NCBI RefSeq assembly: GCF_000485595.1
Contig: NW_014577068.1
Span: 1,526,077 to 1,570,686 of the forward strand
Source: Priapulus caudatus
Taxonomy: Eukaryota; Priapulida; Priapulimorpha; Priapulimorphida; Priapulidae
Length of the DNA stretch: 44,610 nt
Direction of reading: 5' to 3'
Below, piece after piece: positions 23,201-31,179 of the stretch (position 1 is its first letter; the number at the start of each line of letters is the position of its first letter). The position numbers were made by a program, and so were the translations under genes. Below the pieces are notes generated by a model. It was not told the DNA's origin, made no database searches, and saw only the letters and a list, made by a program, of their open reading frames with translations.

Positions 23201-23485
23201 TTTACAATATTGTTACTGAATGTATATCACTACTAAAAATGTATGCCTAAAAACTAAAACTTGCCTACGAAACATTCTCTTGAGGATATATATAGAAGCA
23301 CTAAAGTACTACTTAATAAATATCAATCTTACCGACATTTCTAATGACTGCCTATTCAAATCAATCAGTGGAACGATTGGGCTTGGTCTGGTTGCAAGAT
23401 ACAATGCACTGGCAGCTGTAGCTGCACCAATCCCAACCAGTCCTGCAGTACCTCCAATATAGCTCGCATATTTTTCGAGATCCAT
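7252..23485 (-). CDS. ACSL: Long-chain acyl-CoA synthetase, ACSL1/5/6 type (17 coding exons)
   Basis: ATP-dependent enzyme that activates long-chain fatty acids to acyl-CoA through an acyl-AMP intermediate, usually on ER, outer mitochondrial or lipid-droplet membranes. Seventeen exons join in frame to 682 residues, close to the family's usual 680-700. Residues 10-31 form a hydrophobic N-terminal anchor. The ATP-binding loop [10 protein letters not shown] is at 260-269, GYGQTE at 441-446, GWLHTGDIG at 518-526, the fatty-acid signature [14 protein letters not shown] at 538-551 and the C-terminal LTPTFKSKR lysines near 660. The segment [13 protein letters not shown] matches the ACSL1/5/6 clade rather than ACSL3/4. 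The ATG at 23485 precedes the anchor directly. A TTTTAG acceptor at 23500 allows an upstream 5' UTR exon. All 16 introns are GT-AG. No frameshift or missing key residue was seen. The exact paralogue is not resolved. Confidence 0.97.
7603..7674 (-). CDS. ACSL: ACSL exon 16 (residues 614-637)
   Basis: Acceptor TTGCAG, starts [17 protein letters not shown] and ends CSFEQ, matching the family's GL..FEQvK helix. Donor GTGTGT, phase 0. Confidence 0.94.
7918..8022 (-). CDS. ACSL: ACSL exon 15 (residues 579-613)
   Basis: Acceptor CTGCAG, starts [17 protein letters not shown] and ends WCQNK. The IVVPD motif is conserved in the C-terminal lid. Donor GTTAGA, phase 0. Confidence 0.95.
8143..8286 (-). 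CDS. ACSL: ACSL exon 14 (residues 531-578), fatty-acid signature
   Basis: Acceptor TACAG, starts [20 protein letters not shown], then YVAAEKIEN and [11 protein letters not shown]. This is the long-chain fatty-acid signature and hinge region between the two domains. Donor GTAAGA, phase 0. Confidence 0.98.
9039..9155 (-). CDS. ACSL: ACSL exon 13 (residues 492-530)
   Basis: Acceptor TGCAG, starts [20 protein letters not shown] and ends [13 protein letters not shown], carrying the TGD motif. Donor GTATGT, phase 0. Confidence 0.98.
9490..9522. repeat. (CTAACAT)n microsatellite
   Basis: Nearly five tandem 7-bp units, 37 bp past the exon 12 donor in intron 12. Confidence 0.9.
9559..9720 (-). CDS. 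ACSL: ACSL exon 12 (residues 438-491)
   Basis: Acceptor TGCAG, starts [20 protein letters not shown] and ends [15 protein letters not shown] is the adenylate-binding core motif. Donor GTAATG, phase 0. Confidence 0.97.
10236..10268. repeat. Perfect 11-bp hairpin in ACSL intron 11
   Basis: GAAACGGTATT and its exact reverse complement flank the loop GCTAGGGTTAG. The left arm lies in an 18-mer, TAGCTCCAAGAAACGGTA, that recurs at 37677-37694. Confidence 0.8.
10411..10731 (-). CDS. Candidate exon of an unidentified nested gene in ACSL intron 11
   Basis: A 107-codon open frame starts at an ATG with good context (CCCGCCATG) and ends at a perfect donor, CCC|GTAAGT. It begins [16 protein letters not shown] and includes [21 protein letters not shown] exons 11 and 12 join in frame without it, so it is not part of that gene. 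The next exon was not found. It could be a gene fragment, a lineage-specific exon or chance. I recognise no domain. Confidence 0.35.
11061..11211 (-). CDS. ACSL: ACSL exon 11 (residues 387-437)
   Basis: Acceptor TGCAG. Its first G completes the arginine codon, then [18 protein letters not shown] and [19 protein letters not shown]..MVTGsAP is the conserved A5-region motif. Donor GTAAGT, phase 0. Confidence 0.97.
11344..11348. repeat. Left target-site duplication CAATC of the BEL/Pao element
   Basis: CAATC directly precedes the 5' LTR and is repeated exactly at 15912-15916 after the 3' LTR. Confidence 0.9.
11349..11817 (+). repeat. 5' LTR of the BEL/Pao element
   Basis: 469 bp, starting TGTTGGGAAATATC and ending TTTCGCAACA (TGTTG...CAACA termini). 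It contains ATTAAATAAACCC, a plausible polyadenylation signal, near 11694. It matches 14189-14393 plus 15643-15911. Confidence 0.93.
11820..11834 (+). promoter_or_regulatory. Primer-binding site
   Basis: TGGTCCTTCGAGCCA, two bases after the LTR. The leading TGG fits pairing with a tRNA 3' CCA end. The tRNA is not identified. Confidence 0.65.
11917..13215 (+). pseudogene. BEL/Pao gag, frameshifted
   Basis: The first open frame (11917-12678, 253 codons) has a coiled-coil-like acidic N-terminal region, then the DUF1759-type segment with [18 protein letters not shown] and a typical [10 protein letters not shown]. The reading frame shifts near 12640 to one covering 12602-12808, and again before 12862-13215. 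The last part carries two zinc knuckles, [13 protein letters not shown] and [14 protein letters not shown] (the second a classic CX2CX4HX4C). A third cysteine pair, CKRC, is followed by frame loss just upstream of the TIR element. At least two frameshifts make it non-functional as read. Confidence 0.88.
13245..13489. mobile_element. TIR element with TTAGGG-like core, nested in the BEL/Pao element
   Basis: Perfect 41-bp inverted repeats lie at 13251-13291 and 13443-13483 (GGGGTCGTTGTCGTATCAGG...). The 9-mer TCAAGTATG occurs at 13236-13244 and 13490-13498. That defines a 9-bp target duplication and outer termini GCAGATGGGGTC / GCTCAAGGGGTC. The centre holds about seven TTAGGG units in tandem (13347-13389) with one variant. 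No coding capacity. A 9-bp duplication suggests a Mutator-like (MULE) MITE; this is inference. Confidence 0.85.
13347..13389 (+). repeat. Telomere-like (TTAGGG)n tract
   Basis: Five consecutive TTAGGG units, one TTAGTG variant and two more TTAGGG units, internal to the TIR element and not at a chromosome end. Confidence 0.95.
13499..13636 (+). pseudogene. BEL/Pao aspartic protease remnant
   Basis: 46-codon open stretch ending in TAG with [15 protein letters not shown]. The DSG catalytic triad and following SF resemble the DUF1758 retropepsin of BEL/Pao. It starts right after the nested TIR element and ends where the Pol deletion begins. Confidence 0.8.
13761..14150 (+). pseudogene. BEL/Pao integrase zinc-binding and Pol C-terminal remnant
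   Basis: Starts with a fragment reading [18 protein letters not shown]. Then comes an H-H-type integrase zinc-binding segment ([27 protein letters not shown]) ending WAP and an in-frame TAA at 13959. The same frame then reads [12 protein letters not shown], the characteristic C-terminal tail of BEL/Pao Pol, to TGA at 14150. The integrase catalytic core between these parts is missing. Confidence 0.85.
14174..14188 (+). promoter_or_regulatory. Polypurine tract
   Basis: AAGGGGGGGGGAGAG immediately before the 3' LTR; it primes plus-strand synthesis in LTR elements. Confidence 0.85.
14189..14393 (+). repeat. 3' LTR, left part
   Basis: Matches the first part of the 5' LTR, from TGTTGGGAAATATC to CATTGTATGT, with substitutions. 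It ends at the TATGT duplication made by the 1.24-kb insertion. Confidence 0.92.
14394..15637. mobile_element. Unclassified 1.24-kb insertion in the 3' LTR
   Basis: Interrupts the 3' LTR with a 5-bp duplication TATGT (14389-14393 and 15638-15642). The left end reads GGCGGTGGCAACCGGTC. The right end, on the other strand, has GATGGCGCCACCGGTC, a weak inverted similarity. If two bases of flank are included the element reads TGTGG...CTACA, so a solo LTR is an alternative. An imperfect tandem repeat around AACACTCGNNTTCGT lies at about 14680-14790. A 215-codon minus-strand frame (14502-15149) and a 61-codon plus frame (15371-15556, bounded by CATACAG and a GTGAGT donor-like site) have no recognised domain. 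Confidence 0.7.
15643..15911 (+). repeat. 3' LTR, right part
   Basis: Resumes at AAATTCGGGTTTCAC and ends CGCAACA. It carries a local duplication of GAGTGTTCAGTATCAATGAT and lacks eight bases present near the end of the 5' LTR. Confidence 0.92.
16161..16243 (-). CDS. ACSL: ACSL exon 10 (residues 360-387)
   Basis: Acceptor CGTAG, starts [20 protein letters not shown] and ends MK plus two bases of an arginine codon (donor GTAGGA). It joins exon 11 across the 4.9-kb intron that carries the BEL/Pao element. Confidence 0.93.
16552..16686 (-). CDS. ACSL: ACSL exon 9 (residues 315-359)
   Basis: Acceptor CTCCAG, starts [16 protein letters not shown] and carries [17 protein letters not shown], the family's highly conserved [10 protein letters not shown] motif. 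Donor GTAGCA, phase 0. Confidence 0.97.
16922..16999 (-). CDS. ACSL: ACSL exon 8 (residues 289-314)
   Basis: Acceptor TTTTAG, starts [20 protein letters not shown] and ends [16 protein letters not shown] is the conserved A4-type motif. Donor GTGAGC, phase 0. Confidence 0.96.
17237..17359 (-). CDS. ACSL: ACSL exon 7 (residues 248-288), ATP-binding loop
   Basis: Acceptor CTTCAG, starts [18 protein letters not shown], the AMP-binding P-loop signature followed by [13 protein letters not shown]. Donor GTACGT, phase 0. Confidence 0.97.
17848..17922. repeat. (CA)n/(CGCA)n microsatellite
   Basis: Mixed CA and CGCA units starting about 34 bp past the exon 6 donor, inside intron 6 on the sense side. 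Confidence 0.95.
17956..18161 (-). CDS. ACSL: ACSL exon 6 (residues 179-247)
   Basis: Completes an alanine codon, then [17 protein letters not shown] and ends GREKQHSPV, phase 0 (donor GTGCGT). The exon is markedly more GC-rich than exons 1-5 and is bracketed by CA-rich microsatellites. The donor could shift by one codon because GTG is repeated. Confidence 0.9.
18162..19407 (-). other. ACSL intron 5 with inserted MITE
   Basis: The intron holds a 408-bp TA-flanked MITE (18492-18899) and a CA-rich tract next to exon 6 (about 18171-18193). Nothing else was recognised. Confidence 0.7.
18492..18899. mobile_element. Tc1/mariner-type MITE (TA target duplication)
   Basis: Terminal inverted repeats of about 44 bp begin CCCTGTACAGACTGCAAAA on the left and, on the opposite strand at the right, CCCCGTACAGACTGCAAAT. 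Both continue through GATATGGTATTAAACTGGT. TA dinucleotides flank the element (18490-18491 and 18900-18901). The interior has further GC-rich inverted segments such as GTGCGTGCCTGGCGCGCACC. No transposase is present, so it is non-autonomous. Confidence 0.85.
19408..19507 (-). CDS. ACSL: ACSL exon 5 (residues 146-179)
   Basis: Acceptor TTGCAG, starts [20 protein letters not shown], the diagnostic ACSL1/5/6 stretch. Ends IIDQ plus G before donor GTTTGT, phase 1. Confidence 0.96.
19790..19910. repeat. Short inverted repeat and (TA)n in ACSL intron 4
   Basis: GGGTGAAT...ACAAATTGTCATTA near 19791 is inverted near 19885 (TGTCATTATTCACCC), around several TTTGTCA/TGACAAA copies. An 11-unit TA run follows at 19887-19909. 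It may be a tiny MITE; no target duplication was resolved. Confidence 0.5.
19927..20028 (-). CDS. ACSL: ACSL exon 4 (residues 112-145)
   Basis: Acceptor TTACAG, starts [12 protein letters not shown] and ends YSQNRIE, matching the family's GIgSqNRpE stretch. The donor is the non-consensus GTTCTT. It is accepted because exon 5 starts with the expected W in phase 0. Confidence 0.9.
20173..20208. repeat. (ACGC)n microsatellite
   Basis: About eight tandem ACGC units, running into ACAC, inside ACSL intron 3. Confidence 0.95.
20502..20885. repeat. Imperfect direct duplication in ACSL intron 3
   Basis: Sequence from about 20502 (TGTTTAAGCAGTGC) is repeated from about 20744 (TGTTTAAGTAGTGC). Both include AAAGAATCTTA, CTCTCATTTCGAATTTTGC and, further on, GTTTTCAGTTTACATCTACT. 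The copies differ by substitutions and a deletion. Confidence 0.75.
22548..22615 (-). CDS. ACSL: ACSL exon 3 (residues 89-111)
   Basis: Completes a glutamine codon, then [12 protein letters not shown] and KWLSYSE. These are the conserved NGP..GYR and W.sY.E motifs. Phase 0 donor GTAAGT. Confidence 0.95.
23034..23145 (-). CDS. ACSL: ACSL exon 2 (residues 52-89)
   Basis: Acceptor TTCCAG, starts DGSNISRFC and ends GERVS plus one base (donor GTAAGT). Matches the family's 'yEgFqRGlsvS' region. Confidence 0.93.
23333..23485 (-). CDS. ACSL: ACSL exon 1 (residues 1-51)
   Basis: Starts [12 protein letters not shown] and holds the glycine/alanine-rich membrane anchor. The donor is G|GTAAG, phase 0. 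This exon is cut out of a longer plus-strand shadow frame. Confidence 0.93.
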
Positions 23486-24429
23486 AGTCAGAGATGAAAC
23501 TAAAACGTATCAATCGATTAGTTCTGAATTCTAGCAAAACATTTCAAAGTTTTGTACACAATATTAAACCTACTAGAATGATGTAGATCTATAGCATGCG
23601 TGGTTGTCACTAACAACAACCTATGTACTCATGCACAGATGTGTTCTGATCGCTTGATTCGTTTCTGAGCCTTATCTTCAGATGGAGCAGAGCAGTTCAA
23701 CTTCAAATCTAATTTTTATTCACATGCTTAAAGAGATTTCTCATTTCTTCTTGCAATTTCTACTGACACAAATACCTGTGAATACCTGTGCAGCACAGAA
23801 ATAGTAGTTTTATGTAAGCTTGCTTACCAGTGTTAGACAGCGAGTTACTTTCAATGAAATCATGTAACTTTCTATCAAGCAATGAAATTATCAAAGGCCA
23901 GAATGTTTGCCAAAAGATCGGATAACAGTCATTTAAGGCCACTGAAAATACATCCCATGCTTGGGGTAATACAACTAGGAACTGGAATATACGTGTACTA
24001 AGGAATGTAGGACAACGTGTTTCTATCATTTATTATGTTCTCCAAATGCAACTAATTCAATTTAATTTACCTCCAAATTCTCACAGAGGTCTTTTTATTC
24101 CAAGATTAATTGCAACAGACTGCATACTCTGGGAATCTCGAATCTGATTGACAGAACCCCTTCACAACACCCGGCAACAAAAAACTAGAATACCAAACTA
24201 CTACAAAAAACTTGAGCCAAAAAACAGAACTAAAAGACTGAAACCCTTGACATGATATGACAGTGTTGCAAGAGAGCTACATTAAGCCTTCATTAAAGTA
24301 TGACATTCTTTTTACTTCTTGACCTGTCTGGGAATGAAGCTTCATATCTCAGATGTAAGAAACCCATATATAGCACACTAACGGGTACATCACTAAGCTG
24401 GAGATACTTGTCTACAACCAGAGAGACCG
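23486..24429. other. Region upstream of the ACSL start codon
   Basis: A TTTTAG acceptor-like site lies 15 bp upstream of the ATG (23500), so a 5' UTR exon may be spliced in from further right. No domain was recognised in the 89-codon minus-strand frame at 23760-24029. Confidence 0.4.
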
Positions 24430-24673
24430 GGTACAAGATGGCGTTGCGCAAAAGATGCGTCGTTCCCCGACCGCCGAGAGCGGTTAAGCCGCGCACTTCC
24501 GCAGGACTGTGCGCACGCGACCGCGGGGTGTTGTATGTAGCATCTCGCGCTGCCCACTATACGAATTCGCGCGCCGAAGGAGGGCGGGCGCGTGAATCCA
24601 TATAGCGGGCAGCGTAACATCGCGCAGTTTTGGTCAGACGTACACGGCTTGGCTACGGCGGCCTTGGGGGGAG

Positions 24674-24870
24674 GGCATTTCCTGCTGCTGCTGCTTTGCT
24701 GCTCCAGGGCCGCGCTGCAGCAGGGACCAGTATTTGGTGCTGCTGCAGGAGCGCGCTGCAGTAGGGGCCAGTATTGCTTGCTGCTGCTGCTGCTTTGCTG
24801 CTGCATGGGCCAGTATTTCTTGCTGATGCTGCTTTGCTGCTGCATGGGCGCGCTGCAGCAGGGGCCAGTA
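24674..24870. repeat. CTG-rich imperfect minisatellite
   Basis: Three to four degenerate units of about 50-60 bp. Each combines TGCTGCTGCTGCTTTGCTGC with GCGCGCTGCAGCAGGGGCCA and GTATT. The leucine/cysteine-rich or glutamine/alanine-rich frames across it are products of the repeat. Confidence 0.8.
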
Positions 24871-25341
24871 TGTACGTGTATATAACCTGCCACGTACGCA
24901 GCCAGGCGCCGCGGCGGCGGTTTTGGAGATAGAATCTAGACCGCGCCCGCCCACGTGGAGCGCCATACGCGTCTTCGTTAAAACCTCTGTGATAGACATG
25001 ACGCTATACTCGGCAGTAGCCCACGTCATCGCGTAACGGCCAATGAGCGAGCGCGTGGTCGCTGACTGACAGCATTTCTTGGGGTTTCTTGTAGGAGCCA
25101 CTACGCATTACCCGTGAGGCGCACCACCCCCAAAAATGTTTAGGGGCCGTTTGGAGATGACCTCTAGGCGTCGATCGCGAAATGTCGGTTGGATTCCGCC
25201 CCGTTTTCGCGGAGTTCGTTTTTCAGAGACCTGTCTAAGTTATCTGTCTAAGTGGACAATAAGGGGGTGGCGTATTCGCTGTGGGGGCGCGGCTGCACCG
25301 CGCGCTGTGCGCTGCGCGCAACTACCGGGACCGCATGTCAA

Positions 25342-25360
25342 TGACGTCATCATGACGTCA
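25342..25360. promoter_or_regulatory. Two adjacent CRE palindromes
   Basis: TGACGTCA at 25342-25349 and again at 25353-25360, separated by three bases. This is the full consensus for CREB/ATF-type factors. Confidence 0.6.
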
Positions 25361-25405
25361 GCCCCTGCTTACTGCACATGTACGCGGGCAATCAAATCGC
25401 TCTGA

Positions 25406-27712
25406 CAGTTCACATGTGGCTCAAAATATGCTGTGTTACAAAAGTGTTTCAAAAGTTTCCAAAATAATTTTTGATATTTTTTTCTTAAACCATCACTATT
25501 CATTAGTTAGGATAACTATCTTTCAGGTCTCAGTGGACTAAAATCAGCTGCATTCCTGGTACCTGTAAATTTTATGTTTTTGAGTCTAAATGGACATTAA
25601 CGTATGTTAGGGATTTCACGTACGTTGACTTTTGACGGATTAGTGATGATGCTAATACTTACAACTAGGATATTTATCAAAAGGAACACGGTAATCATTG
25701 GAAAATTAGTTTATTATCAAGCATCACACATTATGAATACAGACAAAGTTTTCACATGAATTATAAACCATGGTTTAGGCCAGTTTGGTGGGGTGGTACA
25801 CTACACACAATTTGACAGAAAATTCAATGCACGTGAATACATGTTTGTAATGACACTAAGGGAAAACTGTTCAGTGAATTTATTAAATGGACAGTTTTTT
25901 TACAGTTTAGAATGTTGTTTGTTAGGGTAGGCTGTTCACTTGCATGAATACACAGGGAAATGCAGGCAGTTTAGGCAAAGAATGTGCCTAGTTTTTGCTT
26001 GTAACAAATCCATACTGAAAGTATAACATTTTTTAAACTGAAAACTAGAATATCAAAAAACATATTTGAAATAAACTAATGGGAGTGATCCTGATGTTTC
26101 TTGATGAAAAAGAAAAGGGTTATTACATTTTTGTTGGGAGAGCATGCATTTTTGGATATACAAGTGTAACACATTAGCATAATTTGAGCCATGTACCGTT
26201 ATATGAAGAAATGAGCATGTACGAAGGTGGCACATAGTGTTAGCCATCGAATAAAATTGAAAATGAAAAATCGGTAAAATTTTGCCTAAACCCTTGAGAG
26301 TATCCTTAAGTACTTTTCTAAGATTTCACCAAAAATAAGTACTAATAAGGGCCCTTATTTTATTTTTGGCAAAATAAGTACTTATAAGACTTTGGAAGAC
26401 CCGCTACGAACCCTGTAACGGGACTTAATGTATCCTCAAATTTTTACGTGATAACATTGTTTTTCAATAGTTAAAAATCCAAAAAACCTGGGCGATTTGA
26501 TATATTTATCACGACATTAAATGCTTGCTATGGGCCATGTATGAGTCACGAGTGTTTGTTCGCATCAAACGGAAATGCAAAATAGGAAGTATACCACAGC
26601 AATTTAACCATAAAAAGTGAACAGAATTACTTACAGTTCGTGAAAAAGTGGACATAATTTTTATACTTTTACTATTTACAGTGGCATTATCACTTTAATG
26701 ATGGCTACATGAATCATTATTTATAATACTTTTCAACAGATACTAGACAATTAATTGGCCAATAGCCTAGCGCTTACATATATAGAGGGTTAGCGAATTT
26801 TCAAATTACCCACAATGCAACGCTGCCGGCCATGACGGTTCCACAAACCAGTTCAGGCATGGTACAAGTACATTGAGCAACGCACTGTTTTCTGCTCATT
26901 TTATTCGCCTATTAAGCAAATCTATCACAACGCCGCTCTCCTGCGGTGTTGTCAACTGCAGCAATCGGTATCAGAGAGAGCCACAGTTTTTTTAGGCTGC
27001 CTAGCTTGATCACAACACAAGGTAAAGTGACGAGAGACAAGAGGGACCATAAAATAGCACCGAGGCAACAGTCATGTGTACAGAATTCACCAAGCCCAGC
27101 GTTACAATTAGTGTGCTGAAATGATGCCTGTCCCATATTCTCTCATCATGACCCATGCACGGATAGAGAGATGGTATAATCAAAGACTGGGAGTGCATAA
27201 CACGTGCTCGGATAACGACGTAGGTGGGACTCTCACTGTTCACATGATAGATGTAGACTGATACACCACTAACCCAACCGCAGAACAGTCGATCGTAGGC
27301 ATCCAGGCTTTTGTGGTTCTGAAAGTCCTTGGAGTATAAAATGGACTCGGTTAGAATGTTAGGTAGGCAATTCACGAGATCCTAATAAGTACGTGATGGG
27401 CACAAGTTGTGGTCCTCGTTCCATTCTCGTACGGGTGTCGATTCCCAACGCACGCAATTTTCTCGAGATAGCGTGCTTTGGCTACGTTGTCTAGAGAATC
27501 AAAGTACTTGTCCATACTACGTACACTTCAGACGGTTGGCAAATGTGCATACACCAGATATTATAAAAAGCTTCGTTTAATAGCTATATATGCAGTAAAA
27601 TCGGTGACATTTCTGAACACTCGCGATGTAAACAAACTCAAGTCCATGATATGTGTTGCGTGCAATCGCCCGATCTTCTCAATCTAGCAATCCGCCGACT
27701 GTGCGGCAACCA
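25406..27712. other. Stretch without recognisable genes
   Basis: AT-rich, no recognised domain. An imperfect palindrome around AAATAAGTACT/AGTACTTAT lies at 26330-26390. Open frames up to 121 codons (27010-27375, minus) look random. Confidence 0.5.
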
Positions 27713-27925
27713 CATCGAACTCTAGCATCCCAACCCACGCTAATAAACCTGCATGCAAAGCCCTGCAAAACCGGACTTGTGTAATCTCATTGAACTCTAG
27801 CAGACTAGCACCCCAACCCACACTGATAAACCTGCCTGCAACACCTTGTAAAACCGGGTCTGCACAACCATATCAAACTCTAGCACCCCAACACGCGCTG
27901 GTAAACCTGTCTGCAAAACCGGGAT
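27713..27925. repeat. Tandem repeat, three copies of about 80 bp
   Basis: Each unit contains GAACTCTAGCA (or a variant), CCCAACCCAC, AAACCTGC and AAAACCGG. Copies start near 27713, 27789 and 27871 and differ by substitutions and small indels. Confidence 0.8.
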
Positions 27926-28399
27926 CCACTTACTGCTAATATAGATTACTATATAATAATACTATCGATGTAAAATCGGTAGATTGTGCATATCGGTAAC
28001 ACGTGTTCGCAATTCTGGAACCAGTATGGCCGGCGGCACGGGATTGTAGGTGATATTGCTATATTTAGTGCAAGTCGCGGAACCCTCTATACCTGTTTAT
28101 ACAGTGTACTTATATATTATTTGGCCCATTTCCCAATCCCTTCACCATATTTTTTAGGATTATTTAGAATTATAGGCTACATGATCTGTTTGTGTCATGA
28201 ACTGATAGTTCGTGGAACACAACATTCTTATAAAATTCTAGCTAGCAGAGAATACAATAAACTTCACAGACCATCGAAGATTGTGGGTATATCACCACCT
28301 CCTGTTTAAGGTTAAGGTTAGTTTAGAGTTAGATGGGTTGAGTTTAGGTCTGGCCTATTATAATACCCATATCTGTCTAATGTAAGTCTAGTTTTTTTT

Positions 28400-31075
28400 T
28401 TAAAAGCAGTTGACCGTCTTGGCCTCAACAACAAATGTTGGCAGTGCGTTCCATGCATTCACCACTCTTTGGCTGAAGAAGTGCTGTCGCAATTGCAGCC
28501 TGGATCTATTTTTGAATAGTTTCAGGAGATTACACCTGGTGGTTCCGGTTGCCAGTGTGAAAAATTGGTTGCTATTAATGTTTTCTTTGTCTGTTGAAAT
28601 TTTGTAAGTTTCGATCAGGTCTCCCCTCACTCTCCTCTGTTCCAGTGAATATAGACCTAGGATTTCCAGTCTCCTCTCATATTCCAGGTTACGTATAGAG
28701 TGGACTAGCTTGGTTGCCTTCCTTTGCACTTTTTCTAACAGGTCCATATCTTTCTTATAGTAGGGTGACCAGGCTTGCACACAGTACTCTAGGTGGGGTC
28801 TGATGAACGTCTTGTACAGGATAAGAAAACCCCTTTAATCTACGTACTGATCTCATCTAACACTCTTCCTGTCCCAACCTCATCGGTCATTGAGTACTCA
28901 AACTGTTCGCTATTTCCTCTTAAATGTATCCGTTTGCACTTCCTGACGTAAAACTTTAATAGCCAATTCCTTGACCATTCACACATCATATTTAGGTCAT
29001 GCTGCAGTAGCATGCAGTCCGTTGTTGTCGATATAGATTTCCAAATTTTTGTATCATCCACAAAAATGTTCATATCACAAATCGCCATGTCCGGGATATC
29101 GTTTACATATACCAGGAACAGTAGTGGTCCTAGGACCGATCCTTGCGGAACCCCGCTATCTACCGAGCACCATTCCGAGTACAGTCCTCGAACACTCACC
29201 CTCATCTGGCGCCCCACAAGAAAGCTTTCAATCCAGTTTATGAGTGTTCCTCTTATTCCATACGCTTTCAATTTCTTCAATAGCCTCATGTGCGGAACCA
29301 TGTCAAATGCTTTTTGATAGTCTAAAAAGATGGTGTCGATTCAATTACCATTGTCAATGGCCTTACTCCAAGCCTCAAATGTCTCTAGGAGATTAGTCAG
29401 ACAGCTCCTCCTCGACGTAAATCCATGTTGGTGTTCTGTAAACAATTTATTCTCATCTGTGCATTTTACTACTTCATCGCGCAATAGCGATTCCATGACC
29501 TTACAACACACACATGCTAGTGAAACTGGTCTGTAGTTCTCAGCAGCCGCCCTACTCCCTTTTTTGAAGATGTGCGAAACCTGCGCTTTTTTCCCACTTT
29601 ATTGGTAGGATCCCTTCCTGTAAGGATTTTTGGAATATTAATGTGAGTGGCAATGCAAGTCCATCACCACATTCTTTTAGCAGTTTCGGGTGTATTCCAT
29701 CAGGTCCTGGTGACTTGCCTGGCTTCAGTTCTCTCCGCTTTTTTTCCGCTTGTGCAGCTGTAATCTCAATACTGTCCAAGCTTGTACCAGGTTGCACTCT
29801 ATCTACAAAATTCGAGATGTTACCCAATGGCTCCATTACAAACACCGACTTGAAATATTTGTTCAGTAATGATGCTGCTTCTTGGTCGTTGTCTGTTAAC
29901 ATACCTTCTCCTTTGGCTAATCGAGTTATTTCGTCTTTGACCTTCTGTTTCTCGTGCACGTACCCATAAAACTTCTTGGTGTTGCTCTTGAATACATCAA
30001 CAAGACCTCGCTCATAATTTTTCTTGGCTTCGTTACACAAGTTGGAAGTGATGTTTCTCTGTTTAACATAATTGGCATAATCTTTTTTTCTGCGTAGTCT
30101 ACAATACTATAAGTAGAATTTCCTCTTCGTCTGTATTGCTTTTCGAACAGGCTTGGTCAGCCATCTTGATCTCTGGTTCTTATTTGGTGGTCTCTTTTCT
30201 GGTACATTTCTCTTACTAAGGTCTTCAATTCTTCGCTCCAACTCCTGCCAAGCACTGTTGGTGTCCAAAACTCCCAATACTGTCTTCAAATCAGTGGCTT
30301 TGATTTCTGTGTTTAAAGATATATAATCTCCTTTCCAATAGTTTCGGCCTTCGTACTTGTGTTTCAGGCTGTTTGGGTCGAGGTGTGTTATGGTCGTCCA
30401 TGCTAGTCCAATGTGATCGCTCTTCCCGATGGGTGCCAAACAACTCACTTCCTCGATCATATTCTTATCATTTGTGAAGATCAGAACAAGTTTGGATGGC
30501 TCTTGACCTTCTCTATATGATAATATCTTGTCGGTACCGTCACATGTTGCAATAGAAACATGTGCTGTGTCTTGTCGAGAAACCTACTGTGGAATGACAG
30601 TGGGCTGCAACTGGTGCAATAGTTTCACATAATCAACCTCAGGTATATTAAAGTCACCCATAATTAGAACATGCATCTCCTGTCCACTCGCTACCTTAGA
30701 GAATAGATCAATCAACTCCTCATTGTTCTCCTGTATACTAGCTGGTGATAGATAACACACTCCTATGAGTAAAACATCCTCTCCAGTTAGTTGGATTTCA
30801 CACCATATTTATTCAGCAAACTCGCTAACCTCTAGTCTTGGACAGGTCGATGCTTGGAGATCGTTTTGGACCAGTACTAGTACTCCTCCTCCCTGTGCTC
30901 CTACCCGATCTTTTCTGAAAAGATCATACCCTCTTAGGGTGAACAAACTGTCTGGATTGTTCTCATTTGCCCATGTCTCTCTGATACCAATAATGTCTGG
31001 TTTCAGTTCGTCTATTAGAGCTTCAAATTCGTCTAACTTATTTACAATGCTTTGTGTATTTGTGTAGAAATTTGA
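28400..31075 (-). pseudogene. Non-LTR retrotransposon (CR1/jockey-like LINE), ORF2 remnant
   Basis: Read on the minus strand from 31075. It starts with an AP-type endonuclease (YTNTQSIVNKLDEFEALI; ETW; MGDFN; a SDHI-type histidine motif near 30420). A linker and the start of reverse transcriptase follow (ELKPGKSPGPDGIHPKLL, 29552-30040). Then come the RT core with GVPQGSVLGPLLFLVYVNDI and FVDD (28840-29301) and the C-terminal region (QAWSPYYKKDMDLLEKVQRK, 28400-28780). Several stops and frameshifts separate these blocks, so it is dead. The 3' end, at low coordinates, meets an A-rich run on the element strand near 28392. Clade placement is by motif style only. Confidence 0.9.
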
Positions 31076-31179
31076 AATAAAAATAGGTTAATTTACAAAC
31101 ACACTACAAAAGCAGTTATTGAATACTTCTGCATTTTGAATAATGCTAGTTGTGAGATGTTTTACAACGTTGTGATTAT

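Larger units (their letters stand above)
24430..25400. promoter_or_regulatory. GC-rich, CpG-rich island, candidate ACSL promoter
   Basis: Abrupt rise in GC and CpG compared with the surrounding AT-rich DNA. It contains AAGATGGCG near 24436 (YY1-like), CCCACGTGGA near 24950 (E-box), CGGCCAATGAG near 25037 (CCAAT box) and two CRE palindromes. It lies 1-2 kb upstream of the ACSL ATG, so promoter use is plausible. No transcription start is visible from sequence. The long GC-rich open frames in it have no recognised domains. Confidence 0.4.

Noticed and set aside
24393-25101. Long ORFs in the GC-rich island
   Set aside because: Overlapping frames on both strands are rich in Q/A/S or L/C because of the CTG minisatellite, with no start context or domain.
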